This document shows positions 7,795-15,286 of a stretch of 27,260 bases of DNA, piece after piece (the first letter of the stretch is position 1; each line of letters opens with the position of its first letter). This DNA comes from Bacillota bacterium. Its GTDB lineage: Bacteria; Bacillota; Limnochordia; Darwinibacteriales; Darwinibacteriaceae. The position numbers and the translations under genes are program-made. The DNA lies in assembly GCA_012799115.1 (NCBI GenBank), contig JAAZLY010000164.1:1-27260 (forward strand). Direction: 5' to 3'. The notes beneath the pieces were generated by a model. It was given only the letters and a program-made list of their open reading frames with translations. It was not told the DNA's origin and did no database searches.

Positions 7795-9054
7795 ATGGAT
7801 ACACTTGCACTCTACGGAGGAACGCCCGTGCGAACCAAGCCGTGGGTATCGAAATACATGGGGAGTGAAGAGTTAGGTACTGAGGAGAAGGAACGAGTTC
7901 TGGATGTTCTGGAGAAAAAACGAATCTTCCGTTACCTGCCGAAAGGCCTTGAGACTTCAGAGTGTGCGGCCCTAGAAGCAGAATACAAGAGCTTCTTAGG
8001 TACGAACTATGCCCTGGCCGTAAACTCCGGAACGTCAGCCTTGATCTGTGCTTTGGTGGCCTGCGGCGTGGGACCGGGCGATGAGGTGATTTTGCCTGCT
8101 TACACTTGGGTAGCCACTGCCGCTGCAATTACGATGGTGGGGGCCATTCCTGTGCTCTGTGAGATTGATGAGAGCTTAACCATTGACCCAGAGGACCTTG
8201 AACAGAGAATCACACCCCGCACCAAGGCTGTCATCGTTGTGCATATGAGGGGGATCTCGGCAGCTATGGACAGTATTATGTTCATAGCCAAGCAGCATAA
8301 CCTTAGGGTGATTGAAGATGCTGCCCAGGCCAACGGGGGTACCTACAAGGGTCGTATGTTAGGATCAATAGGCGATGTAGGTTGCTTTAGTCTACAGCAA
8401 TCGAAGGTGATCACAACTGGTGAAGGTGGCATGCTCGTCACAAATTCTGAAGAATTGTGGCAACGTGCTGTACTTTACCACGATGGCGCGGGATATCAGT
8501 TTCGCTTTATTGAGAGGAAAGTCCCTGCCTTCCCTGGGCAGAATTATCGCCTCACAGAATTGCAGGCTGCATTATCCCTAGGTCAACTGCAGAAGATGCC
8601 GCGGATTTTGGAGCAAACCAGGAGCAATAAGCAAAAGATCGTATCTGAGCTGAGGAAACAGCCCAAGATACAGCTAGCGCCAGTATTCGGGGGCGAGGAA
8701 GACCTTGGCCTTAGTTTAATCTTCTACGTTCCGAGCAGAGAGAGCGCCAAGAATGTGGCAGAAGCGCTGACGGCAGAGGGAATCGAAGCGTTCCATGTTT
8801 ATGATGGCGTGTCAAATGATCAACATATCTATGTGAACTGGGAGTTTCTTATGTCCAAACGTGATCCTTGGGGCGATCATTACCCCTGGAGTCTAAGGCC
8901 CGAGATGGAGATGGAGTACTCAGCGAGTACCTGTCCGTTCACACTGGAGCTCTTGCAGAGGGCTGTACAAGTTCACCTTAATCACTTGGTGACGCAGGAT
9001 GATATGGATGATCTTTTGACGGCGATAAACAAGATAGCCGTTCGCCTACTGTAG
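7795..9054 (+). CDS. DegT/DnrJ/EryC1 family PLP-dependent aminotransferase
   Basis: A 419-residue fold-type I PLP enzyme of the sugar aminotransferase family. The start MDTLALYGGTPVRTKPW is the usual family opening. NSGTSALICAL provides the phosphate-binding turn, VIEDAAQANGG holds the aspartate that contacts the pyridine nitrogen, and the Schiff-base lysine is Lys204 in QQSKVITTGEGG. Members usually aminate keto-sugars, and some act on inositols or in antibiotic pathways, so the substrate is open. Several starts are possible (TTG 7744, ATG 7768, 7780, 7786, 7795). I use 7795 because it gives the family N-terminus and has GGGGATG about 8 bases upstream. dapF follows 18 bases later. Confidence 0.88.
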   Translation: MDTLALYGGTPVRTKPWVSKYMGSEELGTEEKERVLDVLEKKRIFRYLPKGLETSECAALEAEYKSFLGTNYALAVNSGTSALICALVACGVGPGDEVILPAYTWVATAAAITMVGAIPVLCEIDESLTIDPEDLEQRITPRTKAVIVVHMRGISAAMDSIMFIAKQHNLRVIEDAAQANGGTYKGRMLGSIGDVGCFSLQQSKVITTGEGGMLVTNSEELWQRAVLYHDGAGYQFRFIERKVPAFPGQNYRLTELQAALSLGQLQKMPRILEQTRSNKQKIVSELRKQPKIQLAPVFGGEEDLGLSLIFYVPSRESAKNVAEALTAEGIEAFHVYDGVSNDQHIYVNWEFLMSKRDPWGDHYPWSLRPEMEMEYSASTCPFTLELLQRAVQVHLNHLVTQDDMDDLLTAINKIAVRLL

Positions 9055-9072
9055 AGGCATGATGAGGAGAGG

Positions 9073-9909
9073 ATGACCGTGTCACAATTTGATAAGTACC
9101 ATGGGCTCGGTAATGACTTTATTTTCATGGAAGACTTTGGAGGAAATCTGTTGTCGAAGGGCGAAATGCTTGCCAAGGCACTTTGCCACCGGCAATTTGG
9201 CATCGGTGCCGATGGATTGGTGTTTATCACCAGACAAGCTGGCCTGTATACCATGCGAATCTTTAATGCTGACGGTACCGAAGCGGAGATGTGCGGAAAC
9301 GCCATTCGCTGCATGGCTCACTATTTACTCGATCATGGCTTGGCCCAGGGTCCAGTTATCCAGATCGGTACCTTAAGTGGCGTCAAAGAAGTTCGCCAAG
9401 CAGACGAATGGTATGTTGTCGACATGGGGGAACCTGATTTTTCCTTCTCGCAAGGTAACTCAGTAGAAATCGTCTCCCATGACGTTTCCTGGACTGCGTA
9501 TCCTGTATCTATGGGAAATCCCCATGCAGTGGTCTTTGTTGATGATCTTGCATCTCTGGATTTTACGACCTGGGGACCCCGTCTCGAGGCTGCCAAACAG
9601 TGGCCTAATGGGGCGAATATTGAGTTTACCCAGGTTTTGAGCCCCAACCAGATTGAGGTCCGAGTATGGGAGCGGGGAGCAGGAGCTACATTGGCATGTG
9701 GAACTGGCGCATGTGCAGCAGCAGTTGTTTCATCAAAGCTTGGCCTGACACAAGAACTTACGGCTGGAGCCATTAGAGTGTCCTTGCCAGGGGGCGTTCT
9801 TGCCATCCACGGTGGATTTGACAATCATGTTTTCATGTCAGGACCAGCAGTCAAAGTCTTTTCCGGCAGTATTGATATTTCGAAGATAGAAAAGGAGCGG
9901 AAACTATGA
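9073..9909 (+). CDS. dapF: Diaminopimelate epimerase
   Basis: DapF interconverts LL- and meso-diaminopimelate without a cofactor, for lysine and peptidoglycan synthesis. The 278-residue protein opens with FDKYHGLGNDFIF. It has both catalytic cysteines: Cys74 in AEMCGNAIRC and Cys209 in LACGTGACAAA. Length matches the family. ATG 9073 follows GAGGAG closely, and GTG 9079 is an alternative start. The 3' end overlaps the phosphodiesterase start (ATGA), so the two are translationally coupled. No other lysine-pathway gene is in the window. Confidence 0.96.
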   Translation: MTVSQFDKYHGLGNDFIFMEDFGGNLLSKGEMLAKALCHRQFGIGADGLVFITRQAGLYTMRIFNADGTEAEMCGNAIRCMAHYLLDHGLAQGPVIQIGTLSGVKEVRQADEWYVVDMGEPDFSFSQGNSVEIVSHDVSWTAYPVSMGNPHAVVFVDDLASLDFTTWGPRLEAAKQWPNGANIEFTQVLSPNQIEVRVWERGAGATLACGTGACAAAVVSSKLGLTQELTAGAIRVSLPGGVLAIHGGFDNHVFMSGPAVKVFSGSIDISKIEKERKL

Positions 9910-10616
9910 TCGTTATGGCACATCGGGGATACTCAAGTAAAGCACCAGAAAACACGATGCCAGCTTTTGAGCTAGCTCTAGAAGCTGGTTCAGGCGGTAT
10001 AGAGCTTGATGTTCATATGACAAGAGACGGCGAGGTAGTGGTAATCCACGATGCTACCCTGGAGCGGACTACGAACGGAAAGGGATCTGTTGAAGACTTC
10101 ACGCTAGCAGAGTTGAGAGAGCTCGACGCAGGCTCTTGGTTTTCTTCAGAGTTCAAAGGTGTTCAGTTACCGACCTTACGCGAAGTTCTTGATTTGATCA
10201 AAGACCAGAATGTCTTGCTAAACGTTGAAACGAAAGCGGCTTTAGGCTACGAGGAGCTAAATGAAGGCGTCGCACTTCTTATTGATGAGTATTCCATGTG
10301 GGAAAAGACAATTATCTCCTCCTTCAATCACTATGCTCTGGTTCACATCAAGACGCTTCGACCACAGGCTCGAACAGGTATCCTTTACAACTGCGGGTTG
10401 TTCAATCCATGGGAGTATGCAAAGAGTGTCGGAGCTTCGGCTCTTCACCCCCATCATAAGACAATCCTCCCTGAGCTCGTTGAAGCTGCCCAAGCACAGG
10501 GCATGATGGTCAATGTTTGGACAGTAGACGAAGCGGTGGATATCGAACGTGCGTCCCTGGCCAAGGTTGATAGCATCATTACGAATGTCCCCAGCAAGGT
10601 ACTAAGCCTTCAGTAA
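9906..10616 (+). CDS. Glycerophosphodiester phosphodiesterase
   Basis: This enzyme hydrolyses glycerophosphodiesters to glycerol-3-phosphate and an alcohol. It has 236 residues. The opening MIVMAHRGYSSKAPENT contains the catalytic histidine and arginine. GGIELDVHMTRDGEVVVIHDATLERTTNG (in parts) supplies the metal-binding Glu-Asp and the second catalytic histidine. The late LHPHHK and MVNVWTVD segments fit the family. No signal peptide is visible, so it should be cytoplasmic like UgpQ. The ATG overlaps the dapF stop. Confidence 0.93.
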   Translation: MIVMAHRGYSSKAPENTMPAFELALEAGSGGIELDVHMTRDGEVVVIHDATLERTTNGKGSVEDFTLAELRELDAGSWFSSEFKGVQLPTLREVLDLIKDQNVLLNVETKAALGYEELNEGVALLIDEYSMWEKTIISSFNHYALVHIKTLRPQARTGILYNCGLFNPWEYAKSVGASALHPHHKTILPELVEAAQAQGMMVNVWTVDEAVDIERASLAKVDSIITNVPSKVLSLQ

Positions 10617-10647
10617 GGAACGATCGGGCAATCAAGGAGGGTACAGA

Positions 10648-11355
10648 GTGGCACTAAACTCGTATTTAGAGAATCTTGGCATTGAGAGCGATTGGATTTT
10701 GTCCGCTCTAGGCGAGAATGTAATGATCTCCGATTTGAAACACAACATGATTTGGATGAGCCCTAGTGCGAGGGAGCTGTTTTCTGAGATGAGTTCCGTT
10801 ACAAGGGTTGATCCAGCCCGTATGGTTGGGGCTAATATTGATCGATACCATAAGAACTTCGCCAGAGTGGGAGCAATCCTCAGCGATCCAAAGAACTTGC
10901 CCCACACAGGCTATGTACAGATAGGAGACTTTTATGCTCGGCTGACCGCCACAGCGATCAAGGACCTAGAAGGTAAGCATGTTGCGAATGTTGTGGTTTG
11001 GAGAAATATCAATGAAGAGAAACGTCTAGAGCTCGACGTGAAGGCTGCCTATGAGAAGATTGCCGCTGAACAAGAGCTTTCTCAGAGAATGGTAGAAGAT
11101 TTGGCCGTGATCCCTGAAAGGATCTCCCACTTGATGAACTCGATTGCCAATATCGCTAAGCAGACGAATCTAGTGGCCCTCAACGCCTCGATTGAAGCTG
11201 CCCGGGCAGGGGAACACGGACGTGGCTTTGAAATCGTGGCTCAGGAAATCCGCAATCTTTCAGTAGGGTCCAGTGACGCGGCACAGAAGGTAAGAGAAGC
11301 CATTGACGAAGTAAATATGTTAGTTAAGCGCATTCTTGATCTCTACAACAAGTAG
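10648..11355 (+). CDS. Soluble PAS-containing protein with a short chemoreceptor signalling tip
   Basis: A 235-residue cytoplasmic protein without membrane segments. Residues about 15-115 look like a PAS sensor (ENVMISDLKHNMIWMSPSARELF through NVVVWRNINEEKR). A helical linker leads to residues 160-235, which match the hairpin tip of methyl-accepting chemotaxis proteins: IAKQTNLVALNASIEAARAGE and GRGFEIVAQEIRNLS. The tip normally binds CheW and CheA. The long methylation helices are missing, so this is a reduced form. It could modulate a chemosensory array or act outside chemotaxis. GTG 10648 has AGGAGGG 6-7 bases upstream. The neighbours are metabolic, not motility, genes. Confidence 0.8.
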   Translation: MALNSYLENLGIESDWILSALGENVMISDLKHNMIWMSPSARELFSEMSSVTRVDPARMVGANIDRYHKNFARVGAILSDPKNLPHTGYVQIGDFYARLTATAIKDLEGKHVANVVVWRNINEEKRLELDVKAAYEKIAAEQELSQRMVEDLAVIPERISHLMNSIANIAKQTNLVALNASIEAARAGEHGRGFEIVAQEIRNLSVGSSDAAQKVREAIDEVNMLVKRILDLYNK

Positions 11356-11385
11356 CAGAGAGTAGGCTACTACGAAAAGGTAAGA

Positions 11386-11426
11386 AAAGGGACGTCTTCG
11401 CTCTTGGTGAGAAAAGACGTCCCTTT
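11386..11426. terminator. Bidirectional terminator between convergent genes
   Basis: A 13-bp perfect stem, AAAGGGACGTCTT (11386-11398) with AAGACGTCCCTTT (11414-11426), encloses a 15-base loop. T-rich sequence follows on both strands, so it can stop the PAS/MCP gene on the plus strand and the M42 operon on the minus strand. Confidence 0.85.
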
Positions 11427-11439
11427 GAGTTCTTTCTTG

Positions 11440-12435
11440 CTAGATAGCTGCTAGATCCTTGTCAGCCAATGCCACCACTAAGTCTACACAGGCTTTGACG
11501 TCTCGAATATCCACCATCTCCGAGGGAGAGTGAACATATCGGGTTGGAATGGAAATGGCCCCTGACGGAACTCCCGCCTTGGTTAGGTGGATAGCACCAG
11601 CGTCAGTGCCGCCAGCATCTAGTACTTCCATTTGGTACGGTATTTGCTTTTCCTCGGCCAAACTTACTAGGAGGTCCTTTACCTTAGGATGGGCGATCAG
11701 CGAGGAATCCTTGACCTTAATGGCGGCGCCCTTACCGAGGGATACGTCCATGCGCCGAGCCTCCGGCATGTCGCCAGTCAAAGTCACATCAAGGGCGATA
11801 CCCAGATCTGGCTCAATACCATAGGCCGCAGTCCTGGCACCACGCAGGCCGACTTCCTCCTGTGCTGTGAAGACGAAGTATAGTGTGTTCTTGGGGTTCT
11901 TGATCGTCTTCAGAGCCTCAACGAGCACCGCACAGCCAACGCGGTCGTCCATGCTTTTCGCAATCAGACGGTTACCTAAATCTTCAAACTCTCTGTGGAA
12001 GATACCGAACTCACCGACTTTGACCTTCTTAAGTGCCTCTTCTTTACTTTCGGCACCAATGTCGATGTAGAGTTTATCAAGGGTCAGGTCTTTCCAACTG
12101 CCCTTCTCTTGATAGATCGCTCCAACTGCTCCGCCTGCGAATCGGACTCGATTGCCAACGAGAGTGGAAATACCTACTCCGCCGACATTGCCAAAACGCA
12201 AGAATCCCTTGTCATCAATGTGCGTAACTACAAGGCCAATCTCATCTGTATGGGCGGCGAACATGATTTTCTTTCCGTCCTGAGATCCCTTTTTCACTGC
12301 AATGAGATTGCCTAACACATCCGCACCTAGTTCATCAACATGCTCTTCAATCATGGACTTAATGAGCTCGGTAACCTCAGTCTCAAAGCCTGAAGGGCCA
12401 AAAGCCTCAGTTAGTTGTTGGATTATCGTCTTCAT
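11440..12435 (-). CDS. M42 family metallopeptidase, third gene of the operon
   Basis: A 331-residue aminopeptidase of the M42 (TET/YsdC/FrvX) family, which forms large cytoplasmic shells that trim peptides. The two-metal site residues are visible: histidine in AAHTDEIG, bridging aspartate in MDDRVGC, the catalytic pair in TAQEEVGLRGA, aspartate in ALDVTLTGD, and histidine in RYVHSPSE. The ATG overlaps the stop of the upstream M42 gene (ATGA), with GGGAGG 10 bases before it. It is the last gene of a three-gene operon and ends at the bidirectional terminator. Confidence 0.94.
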   Translation of the reverse strand: MKTIIQQLTEAFGPSGFETEVTELIKSMIEEHVDELGADVLGNLIAVKKGSQDGKKIMFAAHTDEIGLVVTHIDDKGFLRFGNVGGVGISTLVGNRVRFAGGAVGAIYQEKGSWKDLTLDKLYIDIGAESKEEALKKVKVGEFGIFHREFEDLGNRLIAKSMDDRVGCAVLVEALKTIKNPKNTLYFVFTAQEEVGLRGARTAAYGIEPDLGIALDVTLTGDMPEARRMDVSLGKGAAIKVKDSSLIAHPKVKDLLVSLAEEKQIPYQMEVLDAGGTDAGAIHLTKAGVPSGAISIPTRYVHSPSEMVDIRDVKACVDLVVALADKDLAAI

Positions 12436-13460
12436 CAGTTCGATGCCTCCCTTTCTTGGAGCCGCTTAAGATAGCTTTTCACGAGCTTATATGCTCCCTC
12501 ATAGTCGTCCTTGCTCATAACCGATACGGGTGAATGGATGTAGCGGCAAGGAACCGCAATCGTCGCTACCTTGACACCTTCCTCGGACATTTGAATTCGA
12601 CCTGCATCAGTGCCGCCTGCTGTATTACGGCGAACTTGCACCTTGATTCCTTCCTCGTCTGCCAAGGCAAAGAGTTCTTGGACGAGGGGAGGATAGGGAA
12701 TGGAAACACGGTCAATGACTGTGATGCAAGGACCGGCACCTACCGTTGTGGCATGTTTGTGTTCATCGGTTCCAGGAACGTCGGAGGCGGTGGTGCCTTC
12801 GAGAACCAACGCCAGATCAGGCTTGACTTGATATGTTGCTACTCCAGCGCCACGGAGTCCTACCTCTTCTTGTACTGTGAACGCTGCAATCAGAGGGAAG
12901 GATACGTCCTCCTGGAGCAAACGGATGGCAAGTTCACAGCCAACCCGGTCATCCAGCGCTTTTGCTTTGATTTTCCCATTACCGATCTCTTCGTATTTCG
13001 TTGTAAAATAGGCGCATTCACCAAGCTTGACAAGGCGTTCTGCCTCTTCCTTAGTCTTGGCACCGATATCAATGAGGAGTTCCTGTATGGTAAAGGGCCG
13101 TTCTCTCTCTGCTGGTTTCTGAAGATGGATGGGTTTGCTACCAATGACGCCGGGAACCTTCTTGGCACCAACGACGACAGACTTAGCGACTAAGACCCGC
13201 GGATCGACGCCGCCAATGGGTCGAAACTTTAGATAGCCATTTGATTCAATCCCCACAATCATGAGGGCTACTTCATCCATATGGGCAGCCAGCATCACCC
13301 TTGGTCCAGGGGCATCGGGATTCTTTATGGCGATGAGATTCCCCAGGGCATCTGTCTTGATTTCATCGACATGGGCTTCAAGCTCTGCACGGATTAAGTC
13401 ACGCACTTCGCCCTCTTGTCCTGGTGCACCATTCGCTTCAGTTAATCGGGCTAAAAGCAT
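12435..13460 (-). CDS. M42 family metallopeptidase, second gene of the operon
   Basis: A 341-residue M42 peptidase. Metal and catalytic positions are AAHMDEVA, LDDRVGC, TVQEEVGLRGA, LVLEGTTASD and CRYIHSP. The third-metal position is glutamate (LVLEG), whereas the two sister proteins have aspartate. Both are known in the family, and the change may alter metal or substrate preference. ATG 13460 lies 10 bases inside the upstream gene and has GGAGGG 6 bases before it, so it is coupled. It is more diverged from the other two at the C-terminus (KSYLKRLQEREASN). Confidence 0.94.
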   Translation of the reverse strand: MLLARLTEANGAPGQEGEVRDLIRAELEAHVDEIKTDALGNLIAIKNPDAPGPRVMLAAHMDEVALMIVGIESNGYLKFRPIGGVDPRVLVAKSVVVGAKKVPGVIGSKPIHLQKPAERERPFTIQELLIDIGAKTKEEAERLVKLGECAYFTTKYEEIGNGKIKAKALDDRVGCELAIRLLQEDVSFPLIAAFTVQEEVGLRGAGVATYQVKPDLALVLEGTTASDVPGTDEHKHATTVGAGPCITVIDRVSIPYPPLVQELFALADEEGIKVQVRRNTAGGTDAGRIQMSEEGVKVATIAVPCRYIHSPVSVMSKDDYEGAYKLVKSYLKRLQEREASN

Positions 13461-14506
13461 GTTAATCCCTCCACGAAATCATTATCCAGACCTGCGATAA
13501 ACATCGCCATTAAGCGGCCGGTTCGACGGACGTCTTCATAATCTAGGGTTTCAATAGGCGTATGCATGTAGCGGAGAGGAATGGAGAGCAAAATCGTGGC
13601 TACGCCAGCTCTTGCCACTTGAATAGCGTAGGCATCCGTTCCTCCTGGATAGGGAGACGGGTCGGATGAGAAACTGATATTCCATTCCTTCGCTGTCTCC
13701 ACCATACGGGTGTGTAGTTTCGGGTGAACATGTGGCCCAATGGCAATGCCAGGACCCTGACCGAGTTTGATGGTATCACTCTCTGGCAAACCGGGGGAAT
13801 CCCCAAAACCTACATCAATGGCGATCCCGATGTCAGGTACAATTCCATATGTACTCGTTATCGCACCACGCAGACCGACCTCTTCTTGAACCGTGGCGAC
13901 ACCGTATACATCTGCATCATGGGAAACCTTCGCTAGCACTTTGAAACACTCGAAGATGGCTGCGACCCCGGCCCTGTCGTCAAAGGACTTGCCGGCCATG
14001 AAGGAACTTTGTAGATCCAGAACATCTCGCTTCATTGTTACCAGATCGCCAACGGTTACGTGTTCTTCAGCTTCTGCTTGACTATCAAAGCCTACATCGA
14101 TGAAGAGATCTTCCATGCTCACTGCCTTGCTTTGCTCGCCAGCTGCTTGAACATGAGGGGGCTTAGCACCAATCACACCGGTCAAAGGTTTTCTTCCGTG
14201 CACGACCACTTCTTGGGCTAAGAGCACACGCTGATCAAAGCCGCCGATGGTACCAAACCGTAGAAAGCCTTCCTTTTCAATCTTGGTAATGATAAGTCCA
14301 ATTTCGTCCATATGGCCGGCAAGCATGACTTTCGGTCTAGGACCACTGCCTTGTCCCTTCTTTAACATAATCACATTGCCCAGTTTGTCTGTCTTGATCT
14401 CATCGGCCCAGGGACAATTTTCTTGCACGAGTGAGTTCAAACCGTGTTCGTAACCGGACACGCCTGAGGCTTCGCTCAGGGATCGTAAGACTTGCTTTAT
14501 TTCCAC
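13451..14506 (-). CDS. M42 family metallopeptidase, first gene of the operon
   Basis: A 351-residue M42 peptidase with all ligand positions: AGHMDEIG, FDDRAGV, TVQEEVGLRGA, AIDVGFGDSPG and RYMHTPIE. I choose GTG 14506 rather than TTG 14509 because AAGGAGGG (14513-14520) is then 6 bases away. It is the first gene of three overlapping M42 genes. Upstream (14510-14595) there is a GAAGG/CCTTC hairpin at 14552-14566 but no convincing -35/-10 pair. Confidence 0.93.
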   Translation of the reverse strand: MEIKQVLRSLSEASGVSGYEHGLNSLVQENCPWADEIKTDKLGNVIMLKKGQGSGPRPKVMLAGHMDEIGLIITKIEKEGFLRFGTIGGFDQRVLLAQEVVVHGRKPLTGVIGAKPPHVQAAGEQSKAVSMEDLFIDVGFDSQAEAEEHVTVGDLVTMKRDVLDLQSSFMAGKSFDDRAGVAAIFECFKVLAKVSHDADVYGVATVQEEVGLRGAITSTYGIVPDIGIAIDVGFGDSPGLPESDTIKLGQGPGIAIGPHVHPKLHTRMVETAKEWNISFSSDPSPYPGGTDAYAIQVARAGVATILLSIPLRYMHTPIETLDYEDVRRTGRLMAMFIAGLDNDFVEGLTCF

Positions 14507-14595
14507 CAATTTCCCTCCTTTGCAGTATGCACCTATTATTTCTCGATAATCGAAGGAAAAACCTTCATAGACACGAATAAAACTGTGGGAGGAGG

Positions 14596-15024
14596 CTGAC
14601 TATCATCAAGAACAATCAAGGCGTCTACCTACTCTGGCTCTACCTCCCTGAAAGTAGGCAGGTGAGTATTGGGAGACTCGGGACGTTCTCCTTCGAGCAA
14701 GGAGTCTATGCCTATGCAGGGAGCGCGCAGCGTAATTTGAGACAACGAGTTGCCCGACATGCCCGTGCAGAAAAGAAGCTGCACTGGCATATTGATTATT
14801 TCAGGGCTCAAGCAGAGTATCTAGGAGTAGCCTTGTTCTATGATCAACCCAAACAGGCCGAGTGTATGCTCGCCCGCGAAGTGCTTCTAATTCCGGGAAC
14901 GTCCTATCCTGTACCGGGTCTTGGTTCTTCTGATTGTTCATGCGGATCCCATTTGTTAAGGGTTCCTTTTGCCCATCCCAGGGACATGATTAATACTTCT
15001 TGGCAATACGATTCATGGTGTTGA
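14596..15024 (+). CDS. DUF123 (GIY-YIG-like) protein with a non-canonical start codon
   Basis: About 142 residues, resembling DUF123 proteins, which are related to GIY-YIG nucleases and sometimes fused to endonuclease III. The characteristic parts are GVYLLWLYLP, GRLGTFSFEQGVYAYAGSA, RVARHARAEKKLHWHIDY and GSSDCSCGSHLL. The first ATG/GTG/TTG in frame is GTG 14662, which would remove the conserved first strand GVYLLWLYLP. Between the in-frame stop at 14578-14580 and that GTG there is no ordinary start. GGGAGGAGG at 14587-14595 points to initiation at CTG 14596 or at an ATC codon at 14602 or 14605. The 3' end overlaps a minus-strand gene by 35 bases. Confidence 0.72.
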   Translation: MTIIKNNQGVYLLWLYLPESRQVSIGRLGTFSFEQGVYAYAGSAQRNLRQRVARHARAEKKLHWHIDYFRAQAEYLGVALFYDQPKQAECMLAREVLLIPGTSYPVPGLGSSDCSCGSHLLRVPFAHPRDMINTSWQYDSWC

Positions 15025-15175
15025 TCTGGGTACGACAGAGTCTTTCGCACTCTTCGATACTCGATATCAGATCGGCGTTTGTTTTGGGGTGGAGTTCATG
15101 AATGCTCTCATCACAGAGCTTTTGTAGTTCGCTGAGCCGTTCCAGTAGTCTCCAGATGATATCACTAGGTTCCAT
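14990..15175 (-). CDS. Small helical protein of unknown function
   Basis: A 61-residue acidic, probably all-helical protein (MEPSDIIWRLLERLSELQK...), with heptad-like leucines and two cysteines, ending RIAKKY. I do not recognise a family. The frame is open to 15238, but ATG 15175 is preceded by GGAAAGGGTG and gives a clean N-terminus. It is divergent from tldD and overlaps the end of the DUF123 gene by 35 bases. It could be a false positive, although the ribosome-binding site and the helical pattern favour a real gene. Confidence 0.5.
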   Translation of the reverse strand: MEPSDIIWRLLERLSELQKLCDESIHELHPKTNADLISSIEECERLCRTQINTMNRIAKKY

Positions 15176-15286
15176 GTCGACACCCTTTCCTATTGTCTTG
15201 TCAATCTTCACAACTTTGCGGTCCGAGATTGAATGCATTTATACAGTCCAAAACAATCATACCACAGAAACGAAGGAGGGTTTCAT

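Noticed and set aside
12534..13193. 219-codon open frame on the plus strand
   Set aside because: It lies entirely antisense to a clearly functional M42 peptidase gene, has no family resemblance and no good ribosome-binding site. It is a shadow of the real gene.
14552..14566. GAAGG-AAAAA-CCTTC hairpin upstream of the M42 operon as a terminator or operator
   Set aside because: The stem is only 5 bp and has no T tract on either side. No promoter is aligned with it, so no function is claimed.
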